From positions 1 through 64,000 of the forward strand of contig JAIXMO010000038.1 in NCBI GenBank assembly GCA_025677825.1: DNA of 64,000 nucleotides, given 5' to 3'. This document shows, in pieces, positions 24,810 to 36,240 of this stretch (the first letter of the stretch is position 1; every line of letters starts with the position of its first letter). Source of the DNA: Helicostylum pulchrum (Eukaryota; Mucoromycota; Mucoromycetes; Mucorales; Mucoraceae). Made by a program: the position numbers and the translations under genes. The notes below the pieces were generated by a model. The model ran no database searches and had not been told where the DNA came from. It saw only the letters and a list, made by a program, of their open reading frames with translations.

Positions 24810-25773
24810 AACTATTTTTTGCTGTAAACCAATAGGCTGTTTCCGATACCAATGATTTATTATAACAGGATTTATTTAAAAGAGTGCCTTTTTTTCATAC
24901 ACAAGAAAGAGATGATTTCAAAGATAATCATTGCTATAAATTTTTTTAGGGAGGTAAGCCATATGATTGACAAAAAACATATTATACTAACATATGTGAC
25001 ATTTACGAAGGTATACACTCTTCTATTAGAACCGTAAAGAGGGATATAGCTATTAATATCTGCGTCTTCTATTTCCTTTCTTGCAATGCATGCCGCGTAC
25101 TGGTGAAGCGAGATATTAACGCCCCAACTAATATATGATGAACTCCATTTTTTTTTATAGAGAGACAACGCCCCAGCAAGTTTCCGAAGAGCCATGAATT
25201 ACGAACCCATAGCCGTAATAAACACGGTATACCTAAATTAGTCAACAATGATAGAAGCCAAGATCTATTGCTATTTATATATATGTCTATGTACCCTTCT
25301 AAGATCATAACTATCAAGTCTTTTTCTTTTTTCTTATACATTTATAAATGAAATCAATTAAATGTTGCACTGTTTTTCCTGGAATAGTAATTGTTTGATA
25401 GTATTTTTAAGCTTTTATTTAATTAAATTGAAATGATCAAAGATCGCGTCGAGTAAAAATAATGATAAAATAAAAAATAAAAATAAAACGTGACGCTGGT
25501 CAAGAGTGAGAGATTACATCGTCATTTTGGTTAACACAGTTGAAATAGCAATCGATCATTCGTGTTTATGTACCGGCATAATTTGGTCAAAGGTGAAACA
25601 TAAAAAAAAAGAGATATTCATTTTTTTTTTTTTGCATGTGTATATGATATTAAAAAAATGATATTTGTTTGTTGTATACGTATTATATAAATACAACCGA
25701 GTTGAATAAAAATTTGGCTTTATCAATCTCTCTCTCTTTTTCATATTTTTATACATATACATATAATACAAAT

Positions 25774-26009
25774 ATGTATTACAAGACTATTTTTACGGCT
25801 ATGTTTGTCTGTCTTATTTCCTATATCCAAGCTGCAGCTGTACTTGGTAAGATATGTACATCTATATGTATTCGCTCGAAATATACTAACTCTAGTCGAC
25901 AGAAGGGGGAAGACCCTGCATTGTAGGCTTAAATGATTGTCCAGATACTGAAACTTGTATCATACAAGAAGCAAATTATGGCCATTGCGGAAAGATTATT
26001 TTGAAATAA
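25774..26009 (+). CDS. Small secreted cysteine-containing peptide
   Basis: Two exons (25774-25846, 25903-26009) give a 59-aa protein. The 56-nt intron starts GTAAGA, has a TACTAAC branch site and ends CAG. Residues 1-~22 are a clear signal peptide (MYYKTIFTAMFVCLISYIQA) with a likely cleavage after the Ala run. The mature ~37 residues hold four Cys spaced C-x6-C-x5-C-x9-C (RPCIVGLNDC, ETCIIQ, YGHCGK), enough for two disulphides. A TATA-like ATATAA and pyrimidine tracts precede the start. I do not recognise the family. It could be a small effector-like, signalling or wall-associated peptide; the function is unknown. Too short for standard gene calling, but the splice signals make it convincing. 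Confidence 0.7.
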
Positions 26010-26829
26010 AAAAGCTTTTTGTTTCTACTACACCTTGTATACAGTAAAAAGATCAACTTTCCTCTTTAATACATTGTGTTATTTTTTATTTATTTTTGAT
26101 GCGATATCCACTATTATATAAAAAACTCGGCTAACCATCTTACTCTATTAATTTACGAGATGTGTCTGTAGTCAGGTACCGAACTAAATGATTTAGCAAG
26201 CGACCATAGAAATTACAATTATCGAAACCAGTGATCTGGCTTTTCTTCGAAATTTTTCTATTTATGGTAATACGATTAGGAAATATATGTTAATGCATAA
26301 ACCACTTTTTTTTCCTGTGTAAAGATCATAGGTTCTTGTATACATATCGAACCTTTCAATCAAAAATCGAGATTTCACTTTTTCTAATCACAAGTTCTAG
26401 ACATACAGCGATCATATAAAGGTTAATCAAAGCCTTTTTCTATAAATCAAACAGTTGAAGGATTGCATAACGTATAGTCAATAATAATAAAAAAAGAGAT
26501 AAACTCGTTACCCTAACTCGATATTTTAAGAAAATGAAGGAAAAAATAAATAGAGAGAAAACGATTTAAATAAGAAAAAAGAAATGAGAAAAAGTAATTA
26601 CTAAACAAACAGGAAAGAAGCAATACAGACGGAAATTACCGTTTTTTACGGCACAAATATTTGGATATACATTTCCGCCACTTTCATTCCCTTTCTTTCT
26701 ATAACCTAAATGGTTTGCCATGATTTTTTTTATATATGTAGCGGAGATTATATCGTCGTCTTCACCAACCAGGGTTAAATTAAACACGTTTTTTATTTTT
26801 TGTATTTCTTTTTCTTTTTCTTTAAAGTC
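26010..26829. other. Intergenic, nothing recognised
   Basis: 820 bp of AT-rich DNA between the secreted peptide gene and the CIA30 gene. There is no open frame with coding features and no RNA gene motif visible. The CIA30 promoter must lie in the last few hundred bases, which are T-rich. Confidence 0.4.
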
Positions 26830-27642
26830 ATGTTTTCATTACTTCGTAGAACGGCAGTTGAAGTAGCAGAGTCAAGTTTAAAGGGTAAGCGCCAGATTTA
26901 TTTATTTTGAGAACCGAGAAAGTAATTATTATAAAAAGCCTTGAATATGGACGGCCTTCGCGGTTGGCAAAAGGAAATGCCAATGGCAGCCTTAAAATCA
27001 GAAAAAGATCTTTCACAATGGGCAGTTGGTTGCGATAAAGATATTGGAGGCTTCAGTACAGCTAGTTTAGAAATAACACCAGAAGGCGTAGGCAAATTTC
27101 ACGGAGAGATCTCGCTAGAACTTCCAGCTAATCGAGAGATTAAGCAAAGTGGGTACGCAGCTATGCGTACTAAACCAAAAGACCAAACTATGTTTGGCAC
27201 ACCTTGTTGGGATACCAGTTTATTTCGTTATTTAGCTTTACATGTCAAAGGAGATAAAAGAAAATATTTTGTTAATATTCAAACTGATGGTGTTGTCAAG
27301 ACTGATTTATTTCAACATCGATTATTCTTACGTACACCAGGGCAATGGGAAACTGTCATGGTAAATTGGTAATTGAATGATAGTTAGTTAAAACACGACT
27401 GAATTTTATTTTTAAATTAGATTCCTTTCAAGGATTTTATTTTAACAAATAATGGTATGATTCAAGAAGATCAAATTGAAATGTTTAGACAAAAAGTAAA
27501 GACAGTAGGTATTTCATTAATGGATCGTCAAGAAGGTCCATTTGAGATTCAAGTAGAGTGGATTAAATCAATGAATACCGAGTTCACTGAAGGCGATATG
27601 GATCGTATACCTCCTAAAGAAGAAGTTAAAGAAACTTATTAA
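26830..27642 (+). CDS. CIA30: Complex I intermediate-associated protein 30 (NDUFAF1-like)
   Basis: Three exons: 26830-26884, 26939-27360, 27421-27642, giving 232 aa. The first exon encodes an amphipathic, Arg-containing leader (MFSLLRRTAVEVAES) suitable for mitochondrial import. The CIA30 fold follows: WAVGCDKDIGGFSTASLE, GYAAMRTKP, YLALHVKGDKRKYFVNIQTD, and PFKDFILTNNG near the third exon boundary, then QVEWIK. The protein is a chaperone for assembly of the membrane arm of NADH:ubiquinone oxidoreductase in the mitochondrion. The length is on the short side for fungal homologues because the N-terminal extension is brief; the domain itself is complete. Confidence 0.92.
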
Positions 27643-29052
27643 ATCATAACATCTTACCCATTGTATTATATATTAAACCTTATTCTTTTAAAGTTTTTCA
27701 ATAATGTATACTATGAGGTAATAGTAGTACGACGTAAACATTAGTCTATACTATTCATCATAAAAATATAGCTTTCTCTTTAAGAAAAAATGACATTATA
27801 TATATTTTTACAAATGCAATGAAAAAACGCGAAGCAAGTACCTGTTTATTATATGACAATATTTCGCATTAAAGTAATGATATTCATGTTACACTGGACC
27901 TGAGCTTGGAATCAAAACCCATTGTAACTGCTAAAATTTGCAGTGATTTCTCATGTGTAAGCGATTTTTAGGTTATGGACGACATTGTTATTGACCATAA
28001 TATGCGTTAGTTATTATAAATAGAGACAATGCTATCATATCTCGAATAAAAATATTAATTGAACAACAGTACTAATAAAAATAAAATGTACTCCTCTTGG
28101 TTCAAAGTAAAAATATTTTGCTATTAACAGGACAAGCAGCCACGGGAAGAAGAGAGTACTTCAAGTCCCAAAAGTAATTGTAGATCAATTTTACCAGTAT
28201 AATAGACTACATCGCAAAAAGAAACTAGTTATAAATACTACATATTCTTACTTTCCAATCCAAAGACCACTCCTACAATTACGAACACAAATGATTTTTC
28301 AGTAAGAACTCTAATTCAGAGGCACAAGACCGGCATAAATGTCGGTCACAAATCCCCCAACCCAACCAGCAAACCAATATCCATCAGCTATGTTTTTCAA
28401 TTACAGAAAAAGAGAAGATGGTTGAGGGCGATACTGTATGGCATAGCACCGCTTACCATTTATACACTACTTGGGGACAGCTTAAAAAGTAATTTACTAT
28501 AAGAAAAAGAGTTGATGCCAAAGAAGATAATAAAATAAAAGTATATTTACCTAAAAAAAACCTGTGAAAATGCGTTTAATAAACCAAGCAAATATTAAAA
28601 AGTTGCCACTACAAAAAAAAAACATATATATCTCTAATGGAGTGCCATGTTTTGAGAAAGCTGTTCCTGAGGGTATTGAAGCATCCGGACACAAGAGACA
28701 AAGAGAGAGGGTTTCAAAGCCCCACAATATAGGTTGACCACCTCGAAGTTCTTGGACATGTAATTACACTGAATATGCTCTAAGTGAGTTTTTTATTATT
28801 ACTTATTTTATTTTGGCAGGCAGTGCATCTTTTCGAGTCATTTACTCCGCACATCAAAATTCTGTGGATATGTCGAACTGTTTGAGTTTACTACTGTAAA
28901 CATATGAAAAGATGTACCTTTCCTTCACGATATGATTCATAAAAACAAAAAGATAAACACAGCGTACGTCCCTCGATGGAGTGAACACAGAATGTCAGGA
29001 ATTATTCTAATTCATCAATATTTATATTCCAAAGGTTTATTCACAGTGTACC
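27643..29052. other. Intergenic, possible far-upstream remnant
   Basis: 1.4 kb without an intact gene. The last ~120 bases contain 'ILIHQYLYSKGLF', weakly like the YIHQRLLILGLT segment of the methyltransferases, so the relic called at 29053 may begin earlier. Nothing else is recognised. Confidence 0.35.
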
Positions 29053-29346
29053 ATTTTAAAATCTCGTGGTATACCTACCAATATATATCATTATACTTTG
29101 AAAAGTCAGGTTATAATATTTCCGTAGAAACTCATTAATTATTACCTTTGTATAAATATTCAGAAAAAAAATATTCTATAATGCATACTCTCGCCATTTT
29201 ACCTAATATTCAGGACGAGTATTATCAACGTCATGAATATTTGAATAATAGAACTTGTCTTATAACCAGAATGGGATTATTTGGAAGGGTACGAGTTCTA
29301 CATACAGCACTGTACTACTGAAACGAGTACAAGGAACCCAGTTTAA
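29053..29346 (+). pseudogene. Methyltransferase relic A (3' portion)
   Basis: Read across frames, it parallels the C-terminal third of the intact methyltransferases: SRGIPTNI (cf. SRDIPVTI), SGYNISVETH then LLPLYKYS (cf. AGFVNAVETLDFLPLNHS), DEYYQR (cf. SDYYHV), and PEWDYLEGYE (cf. PEWDNLEAYE), ending with TAA. At least one stop and one frameshift intervene and no SAM-binding region remains. It lies ~600 bp upstream of the first intact copy in the same orientation, which makes it a dead member of a tandem family. Confidence 0.65.
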
Positions 29347-29472
29347 TTGGCATAATTTTTGTGCCTCATGATTATTGTTGCGCCGTGCAACCCTCCCGAA
29401 ATTTTTCAGTGTCAGTTTAGGTACACATTTTATAGACAGTGTCACCTTAAACCAGCTCAAATAAACCTATTA

Positions 29473-29742
29473 GAGCGTCCCCAACGGTCGTGCTAAAGCT
29501 AAAACGAGTTACCATAAAAGGGAGTTTAACTTTTCCTGGCGCAGCAGCTGCCTTGTTAAAAGTTAAAAAATTATAACTTAAGCACTGCGAATTTTATTTC
29601 TTAGGACGCACAAGTCTAAAAAAGGCAGAAATTTATTCTTTGAAGTTGTACAAGTCCCAAAAGAGAGTTAACAAGTTGGTTAAATTCGTGTTAAAAATAA
29701 TGTCGGCTTTTAAACTTAACAACACGACCGTTGGGGATGCTC
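29473..29742. mobile_element. 270-bp MITE, PIF/Harbinger type
   Basis: Terminal inverted repeats GAGCGTCCCCAACGGTCGTG (left) and the complement of CACGACCGTTGGGGATGCTC (right) match at 19 of 20 bases. The element is flanked on both sides by TTA (29470-29472, 29743-29745), the 3-bp target duplication typical of PIF/Harbinger transposons. The interior has no open frame, so it must be moved by a transposase encoded elsewhere. It sits between methyltransferase relic A and the first intact methyltransferase, about 210 bp upstream of that start codon. Confidence 0.88.
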
Positions 29743-29954
29743 TTATAAACTTATTAAGCACTCCAGCTTAAATTTGTAGGAGAATGGATTAAATTTATTA
29801 TCGAACCATAACACGAGCGACATATACCTTTAAGCTAAAACGTTGCAAGTAGAATGGTCACATAATGGAATATGACAGTATTTAAGAAACTAACTTCCGC
29901 CTAGTTTATTTCTCTTCTTTCCGATTTTTCTTAACTGATACTAATTTTATAAAA

Positions 29955-31211
29955 ATGAGCGCTCAAGATAACAAAGAACACATCCAAATTTTGGAGAATG
30001 GCAGAGAGTATTACGACAACGAAAAGATTGCTTATCTTCTTCCACACGATATCGACGGTAAGTCATGCCCTTTGAAAAAAATTAAAATACGGCATCAACC
30101 TTACACATATTACAATAGAGTGCGGTCGTTTAGAGAAGCAACACCGTGTTTTTAAATACATTTTCCAGAAGTAAGAAGTGGATGAGTTTCGTAGTTGTCC
30201 TATTTTTTTCTTGCCCTTTTTTGATTTTTTTATAATAATTTGTAGAAATTTTTGGGCCCCTGTAAGAAAACAATTAGATGAAGGTATCACTGTCTTGGAC
30301 TCCGGTTGTGGACCTGGATCTTGGGCGCTTGATATGGCCAAGGACTTCCCTAAATCCAAGTTCCACGGTGTTGATATCTCAAATTTCTTCCCTGATGAAT
30401 CTAAGCCTGATAACTGCGAGTTTGTTATTGGTAATCTTACGGAAACTCTCCCTTTTGAAGACAACACATTTGACTATATCCATCAACGATTACTTATTCT
30501 TGGTTTAACCAATGGCGGATGGAAGAAGGTAAATTGAGTTATTCATCATAAATGTTGGTACCGTATTCATTGTATTTCTTTTTTGTTAGAGTCTTTCAGA
30601 ATTACTTCGTGTATTGAAACCTGGTGGATATATCGAGATTCTCGAGGTTAGTGCTGTAATTAAAAAAGCGTGAGTATCATGTTATTAACGGACTTTGTGT
30701 AGCCAAATGTCAAGGATTTGCACAACGGAGGTCCTTTATTGGTACAGGTTCACGTTGCGTGTAAGTAGCTTATTTTATGTTTTAATGAGTACATACAGAT
30801 ATTCATACAAAAAAAATTTCAGTGGCAGAAATGATGGAATCTCGTGATATACCCGTTACCATCGCAACAGAGCTTAAAAACCGTGTTACAGAGGCAGGTT
30901 TTGTCAATGCAGTAGAAACACTCGACTTTTTACCTTTAAACCACAGTGGACGAGGTGGTGAATTGATCTGGTAAATACCACTTATATGAAGATTTTAAAC
31001 TTGAGTTATTTATTCAAATTACTTTATTTAAATTAGGAGCGACTACTATCATGTATATGTTAATATTAGACCTATGATGACAAAGTCTAATCCTGAATGG
31101 GATAATTTGGAAGCATATGAAAAATTCTTGGGAGAATGTGCCACCGAAGCAAAGACCAAAGAAACTAGTCTTGGATGGCATATTATTTGTGCCCAAAAGC
31201 CTCTCAACTAG
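29955..31211 (+). CDS. SAM-dependent methyltransferase, copy 1
   Basis: Seven exons: 29955-30057, 30119-30170, 30246-30528, 30590-30646, 30703-30760, 30823-30970, 31037-31211, giving 291 aa. The class I Rossmann fold shows motif I VLDSGCGPGSWALDMA (residues ~69-84), an acidic ribose-binding residue in FHGVDIS, and post-motifs LPFEDNTFDYIHQR and LKPGGYIEILEP. The C-terminal part (PLNHSGRGGELIW, NPEWDNLEAY) probably shapes the acceptor pocket. The substrate is unknown; such proteins often methylate small molecules and are amplified in Mucorales (inference). Exons 2-5 have exactly the lengths seen in copy 2 (52, 283, 57, 58 nt). This copy alone splits the final exon. Confidence 0.9.
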
Positions 31212-31628
31212 AGACTATAATACCATGATTTATAATAAAGCCATCTTTTTTTTAGTGTTTCAAAAGCTTTTATTTCAATGGGTAGTGGTGGTACAGAAAT
31301 CCAGAAAGATAAAAAAAAGGTACGCTCTATATATACGCGAATTATACCTAGTGTCACAATACTATAGTATTCTGTTTACATATAAATACCTTGGTTACCA
31401 CAATAAATTGGTTTAAAAGAATATATAAATTCTCTGATTACAATTTAAGTTTAGCACCAGCAATATATGAGTGTATGCCTAAACGCATCGCGGTCACGTA
31501 ATGCAAAGAGAGTATTATTTAAATTGAAATTGATGCTTAGTTTCATTTATTTTTTCTGCCGCATCTTTTGTAAGTCATATACCCTTATAAATGCAGATAT
31601 AAAATCAAGCTAAGTAACCATAAAAAAT

Positions 31629-32040
31629 ATCCCCAAGTATTGGAAAATGGCAGAGGATACTATGCCCACGAAAAAAATTGCTTGGTCTTAGCAAGCGTAT
31701 TACTTTAAAACCACATGTGTATTATAAATATCAGACTCGTGCGTTTTTTTACCGTAGATAAAATGATGTTTTCTCACTATATGTCTGCAACTATTACGAT
31801 GAAGTAAGAGACCGTATGACGAGTACGGGGTTTATTGATGGCGATACATGTAATCGACATTTACCTTTAAACCATAGCGGTAAAGTGAGTGAGTTGATCT
31901 GAGAGGACTATATTCAATGCTATTTGAACCTTAGGTTGTTTATGGCCACAGTTAAACCTGAATGGGGAAATTTGACAACATTTATGGCCCGCTTAGAAAA
32001 TTGTGCTATGGAAGCAACCACTAACAAAGCTTCTACTTAA
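31629..32040 (+). pseudogene. Methyltransferase relic B, internally deleted
   Basis: Opens QVLENGRGYYAHEK, matching the N-terminal ILENGREYYDNEK of copy 1. It jumps after ~130 bp to DEVRDRMTSTGF, HLPLNHSGKVSELI and VKPEWGNLTTFMARLE, matching the C-terminal part, and ends at a stop. The whole SAM-binding core is missing and frames do not join. It lies 420 bp after copy 1 in the same orientation and is a dead tandem duplicate. Confidence 0.75.
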
Positions 32041-34644
32041 CTGTCACCAGTAACTAATTTATTGCCATTCTAGTTGGTGTTTCGTAGCACAGTTTTTCGA
32101 AACATCTGAAAAGAATAAAATAAAAGGGTTTGACTATGTATAGCATTACGTAATTTTTAATATATCTGATTACACTATCTTTTATGTAATCGAGTTCAAC
32201 ATAAAAGGATATATTTTTGTATACATGTTGGAAAGGAAATTCTGTTTATAAGGAGATGGTCGTGCTTAACGTGAGTGACAGTGAGGTATTTTTTTAAGAA
32301 CACCGCCTTTATGATGGTTACACGGTACGACTGTAAGTTTTTTTTTACAACTGTTAAAAAATATCAGCTTTGTGAGACAGATTTAATTGTGCCTGCCCAA
32401 ATTTAGCAACTACACCTATTTTTGACTGCTAACAAAAGTATTGTACATACTAGAATATGTATATTATTTTTTTTAAAAAAGGGAAGAGTAAAAAAGTACG
32501 ATTCAATGCATTCCGTTTTCTCTCTTACAGAGATATAGGTGGTACGTGCCCTAAAACCTAAAAACTAACTCAGTCAAAAAACTACACAATATGGTCCCGG
32601 TACCACGCTCTATTATTTACATAGTAAGAATAATCAGATGGTACCTCGCTCCTTTCTACGCCGATTATTTTTTCCCAAATATAAAATATTCAAGATTATA
32701 CGTTCTATTTCCGAAGAATTTTAAGGAAGCACTGTTCATTTCTAATTATGGTTAAACACTTAGAAAACCTGCGTTCGTTTGAATAGAAGCCAGCTAAATA
32801 ATCAACAATGTTTATCTGTAGTCCCCACCTCTATTAATAGTCTCCCTGTAAAAAAGAAGAGAAAACTTTACAAATAGTACATTGTATCACTTTTATTCAA
32901 TTTGATTCGATGCGAACACTACCCTTTATTTAGGTTACTGTCGAATTATATAATGACAAATTGACTTTAAAAGGAATAATTCAACAGGTTCAGTGACCCG
33001 CTTTATAGAGCTTTTCGATATTTACAATGCTCACGGTACCAATTTGCGTGTTTTAAAATTTTTTGTGCATGTTATTTGAAATTCTTGCATGAAACAACAT
33101 TCTTGGTGTGTTAAAATAAGTTGCTAGCAACAAGTTGTAGACATGTACTTATAAATAGATTGTACGATAAAATGGATCAACCCAAGCTGTATATATTTTA
33201 TCTCTTTTTTTTAAAAAAAATAAACCACTTTTTTGTTTCTCTTTTATTTTTATTGGTGAACAGAAGTACACCTGCGCCGTTTGCAGGAACAAGTACAGAG
33301 AATATCGCAATTTACAACGCTACTTCAAAAATCAACAACCATAATATAGTTTGAATAATACGAAGAGGAAAGCTTCTAAATTCAGCTACAATGATGGATG
33401 CTCTGATATTTTTAACAACAAAATAAAAAAAAAGCTGATTCAATGATGGAAGCTCTACATTTTAGTAAATAAGTCAACGATGCAAGCCCTTAGTCGATTG
33501 GGTGTTTTAGACAAACGTCTTTTAAGTCGAATAGAAACCCATTGTGATATCTAACTATAAAAATAAAAAAGAGCAGAAAGATTATCAGATTGAAAAAAGG
33601 GATTGTCGTTTATTAAATTGAAAATATGAGAGTTTAGAGATAAGGAAGTATACACACACGCTATGATATAAGATACGTAGATCATAAAGTGATTATATAT
33701 TACATGAACTACGCTTTGTTATTACGCTTATCTGTCGAATATAGAATAGTAGAAAGATCCAAATGATATGTAGATGAAACTATATTTGTAAATAGTTTTG
33801 TGTATAAATTATGTCTAAATTATTATTGTACAGTACGTGGATACAACTTATTTACAAGTGTGCAGAAATATTTAAAATCACGCAAATTGGTACCGTGAAC
33901 ACAATAAATTTAACATAATATACAAGCTCGGTCCGTTGTGGCGTACAAAAAAAGAAAAGTAAGGTGTACGAATCTATACGGCTTATTATAGGGGTATAAT
34001 AAAATAAGCTCGTATGGCTTGTATTTAAGAATGAAGAATGCTTGTAGAAAAGATAATCTTTTTAAGAAAATATCGGATTCAAGTAATACTAAAACATTAT
34101 ACATGTTGAGTATGAAATAATGCAAGAAGAAATGTAAACCTGGTTTTCACATTCAACAAAAATAGACCCATCTTTTTTTTTGGAGTACTTTATTTTATCT
34201 GACAAAGAAGCACGACATAATTACTGTTTTTTATTGCTTATGTGTTGGTAGTACAGAATACCCAATGGTTGTTTTTTATAATAAAAGTAGTACAAATAAG
34301 TAGGAGCTTTTAACTTGGCGTCCACAGAGTAAAGACGTATACATTAATAACTGTCTTTACGAGCCGTGAAAATTCGGCTTTACTTGGAATCTTAGGGTGA
34401 TTGGACTATGGTAAGCTTTATTATTATTAGTTTTTTTATGTACACGAAAATAAACACCGCTCTCTGATGTTTCAATTATAGTGTAACAAGTAATTTGAAA
34501 AAGACTCGCTATAACCGCGCGCCTACACACAGTACATTATTATATTATCAGTTTCCTTTTTTCCTTTTTCCTTTTCCCTTTTTCCTTTCTTCTTTCTTCT
34601 TTCTTCTTTCTTCTTTCTTTTTCCATTTTTTTTTAAAGCAAATA
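32041..34644. other. 2.6-kb interval, mostly non-coding
   Basis: A possible zinc-finger-like coding scrap is at 33264-33344 (YTCAVCRNKYREYRNLQRYF) followed by further broken frames to ~33553. A pyrimidine (CTTTTTC)n stretch at 34552-34625 directly precedes the copy 2 start. Nothing else can be supported. Confidence 0.4.
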
Positions 34645-36038
34645 ATGGGAATTATATCAACGTTAAGAAATCTATTTTCAAAACGAGAGGAGGCGTATGA
34701 AAAACGAGGATCGAAGGGCTCTCACCGAGATTTAGACCACAGCTCTAGTAGAAAAGATTCGCATACCACAAATTCATCAGTAACTAGTCCTACTAGCTCT
34801 ACAAGGAATGCTAATTCTAGCAACGGTTACAGTTTTAAATATAAAGATGGAAGAAGATATCATGCTGATACTGAGGTAGCTTATGTTCTTCCCAACGATG
34901 ATGATGGTTGGTAATGCGATAGTTAAAGATCGAAGTTCATAAAGGATCTTATAAGTTTTTCTTTTAAATAGAGGTAGATCGTGTACATCAACAACATTGG
35001 ATTTTTAGATACGCTCTTCAAGGGTAAAAAAAAAAAACCTCATCCTATAACATGTCGCCATTTATCTCATCCTATCTTTTTTTTTTAAAAAAAAAAACCT
35101 CACGTATATAGCAACTATTTCGCACCTGTAAAAGATAAACTTTTGGAAGGTATCGTAGTTTTAGACTCAGGATGTGGACCTGCAACATGGACATTTGAGA
35201 TGGGTGAAACCTATCCTCGTTCAACATTTCATGGTATTGATGCATCCTGTGTCTTTCCCGAAGACATCAAACCCGCCAATGTAGAATTTATAATCAGTAA
35301 CATTGCAAAAGATGTTCCCTTTGAGGATAATTACTTTGACTATATCCATCAAAGATTACTTATTTTAGGTTTAACTTCGGAAGATTGGACCAAAGTAAAT
35401 ACGGATATATATCACCCAATTTTTTTAGGCGCTAACATAGTCTTTATTTTAAAATATAGACACTCGATAATTTATTTCGCGTATTAAAGCCTGGTGGTTA
35501 CATTGAATTGGCAGAGGTAATACAAGAAAAGGGAATATCTATGTTGATATTATCACTAAAAACCACGTTTTATTCACATTAAAAATTAGCCTGATGTACA
35601 AGATTTGACAAAAGCTGGTCCAGCCATGCACAAGTTACAATCAATATGTAAGTTAATACCTCTTTTCTAATATCCCGTGAGAAAATTTAACCCTGTTTTT
35701 TTTTAGTACTTAAAATGTCGACTGATCGTGGTTTACCTCCAGATATCGCACAAGAATTAAAAGATAGATTAGCCAAAGCTGGTTTTGTTGATATTGAAGA
35801 GAAAATCACAAATATTCCATTGAATCATAGTGGCAAAGTCGGTAAATTACTTTGGGATGATTATAACCATGTTTATAACAATATGAGAGGTATTTTGGCT
35901 AGAATAAACCCTGAATGGGAAAATGCTGAAGCCTACGCGTCTCATCTTCAAGTGTGCGCTGCTGAAGCTAAAAAAAGTAAGACATGTCTCAAGTGGCATT
36001 CTATTCATTGCAGAAAACCTGAAGAAACCACCCCATAA
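34645..36038 (+). CDS. SAM-dependent methyltransferase, copy 2
   Basis: Six exons: 34645-34906, 34972-35023, 35112-35394, 35460-35516, 35590-35647, 35707-36038, giving 347 aa. It differs from copy 1 by a ~55-residue Ser/Thr/Asn-rich N-terminal extension (SRKDSHTTNSSVTSPTSS) after a possible basic leader MGIISTLRNLFSKRE. Motif I is VLDSGCGPATWTFEMG, followed by FHGIDAS, VPFEDNYFDYIHQR and LKPGGYIELAEP. The C-terminal region retains PLNHSGKVGKLLW and NPEWENAEAY. The first intron must use an atypical GTTGGT donor to keep phase 1, as in copy 1. The last exon is undivided here. The substrate is unknown. Confidence 0.9.
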
Positions 36039-36240
36039 TATATACATACATACGTATACACACACTATCACTTGAATACCACAATCTCCTTTCGTTTTAT
36101 ACATTAACTTATATGCTTTTTTTTTTATGATAAAAAAGACTTTCAACAATGAACTCAATTTTATTTTTTTAATTCTAATGAGAAGAGATAAAGAGAAATA
36201 AAGTTTAATAAATTTATAGATAGAGGTATACAAGTATTAT

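Noticed and set aside
30278..30508. Second open frame inside methyltransferase exon 3
   Set aside because: Frame-shifted shadow; the real frame carries the SAM-binding motifs.
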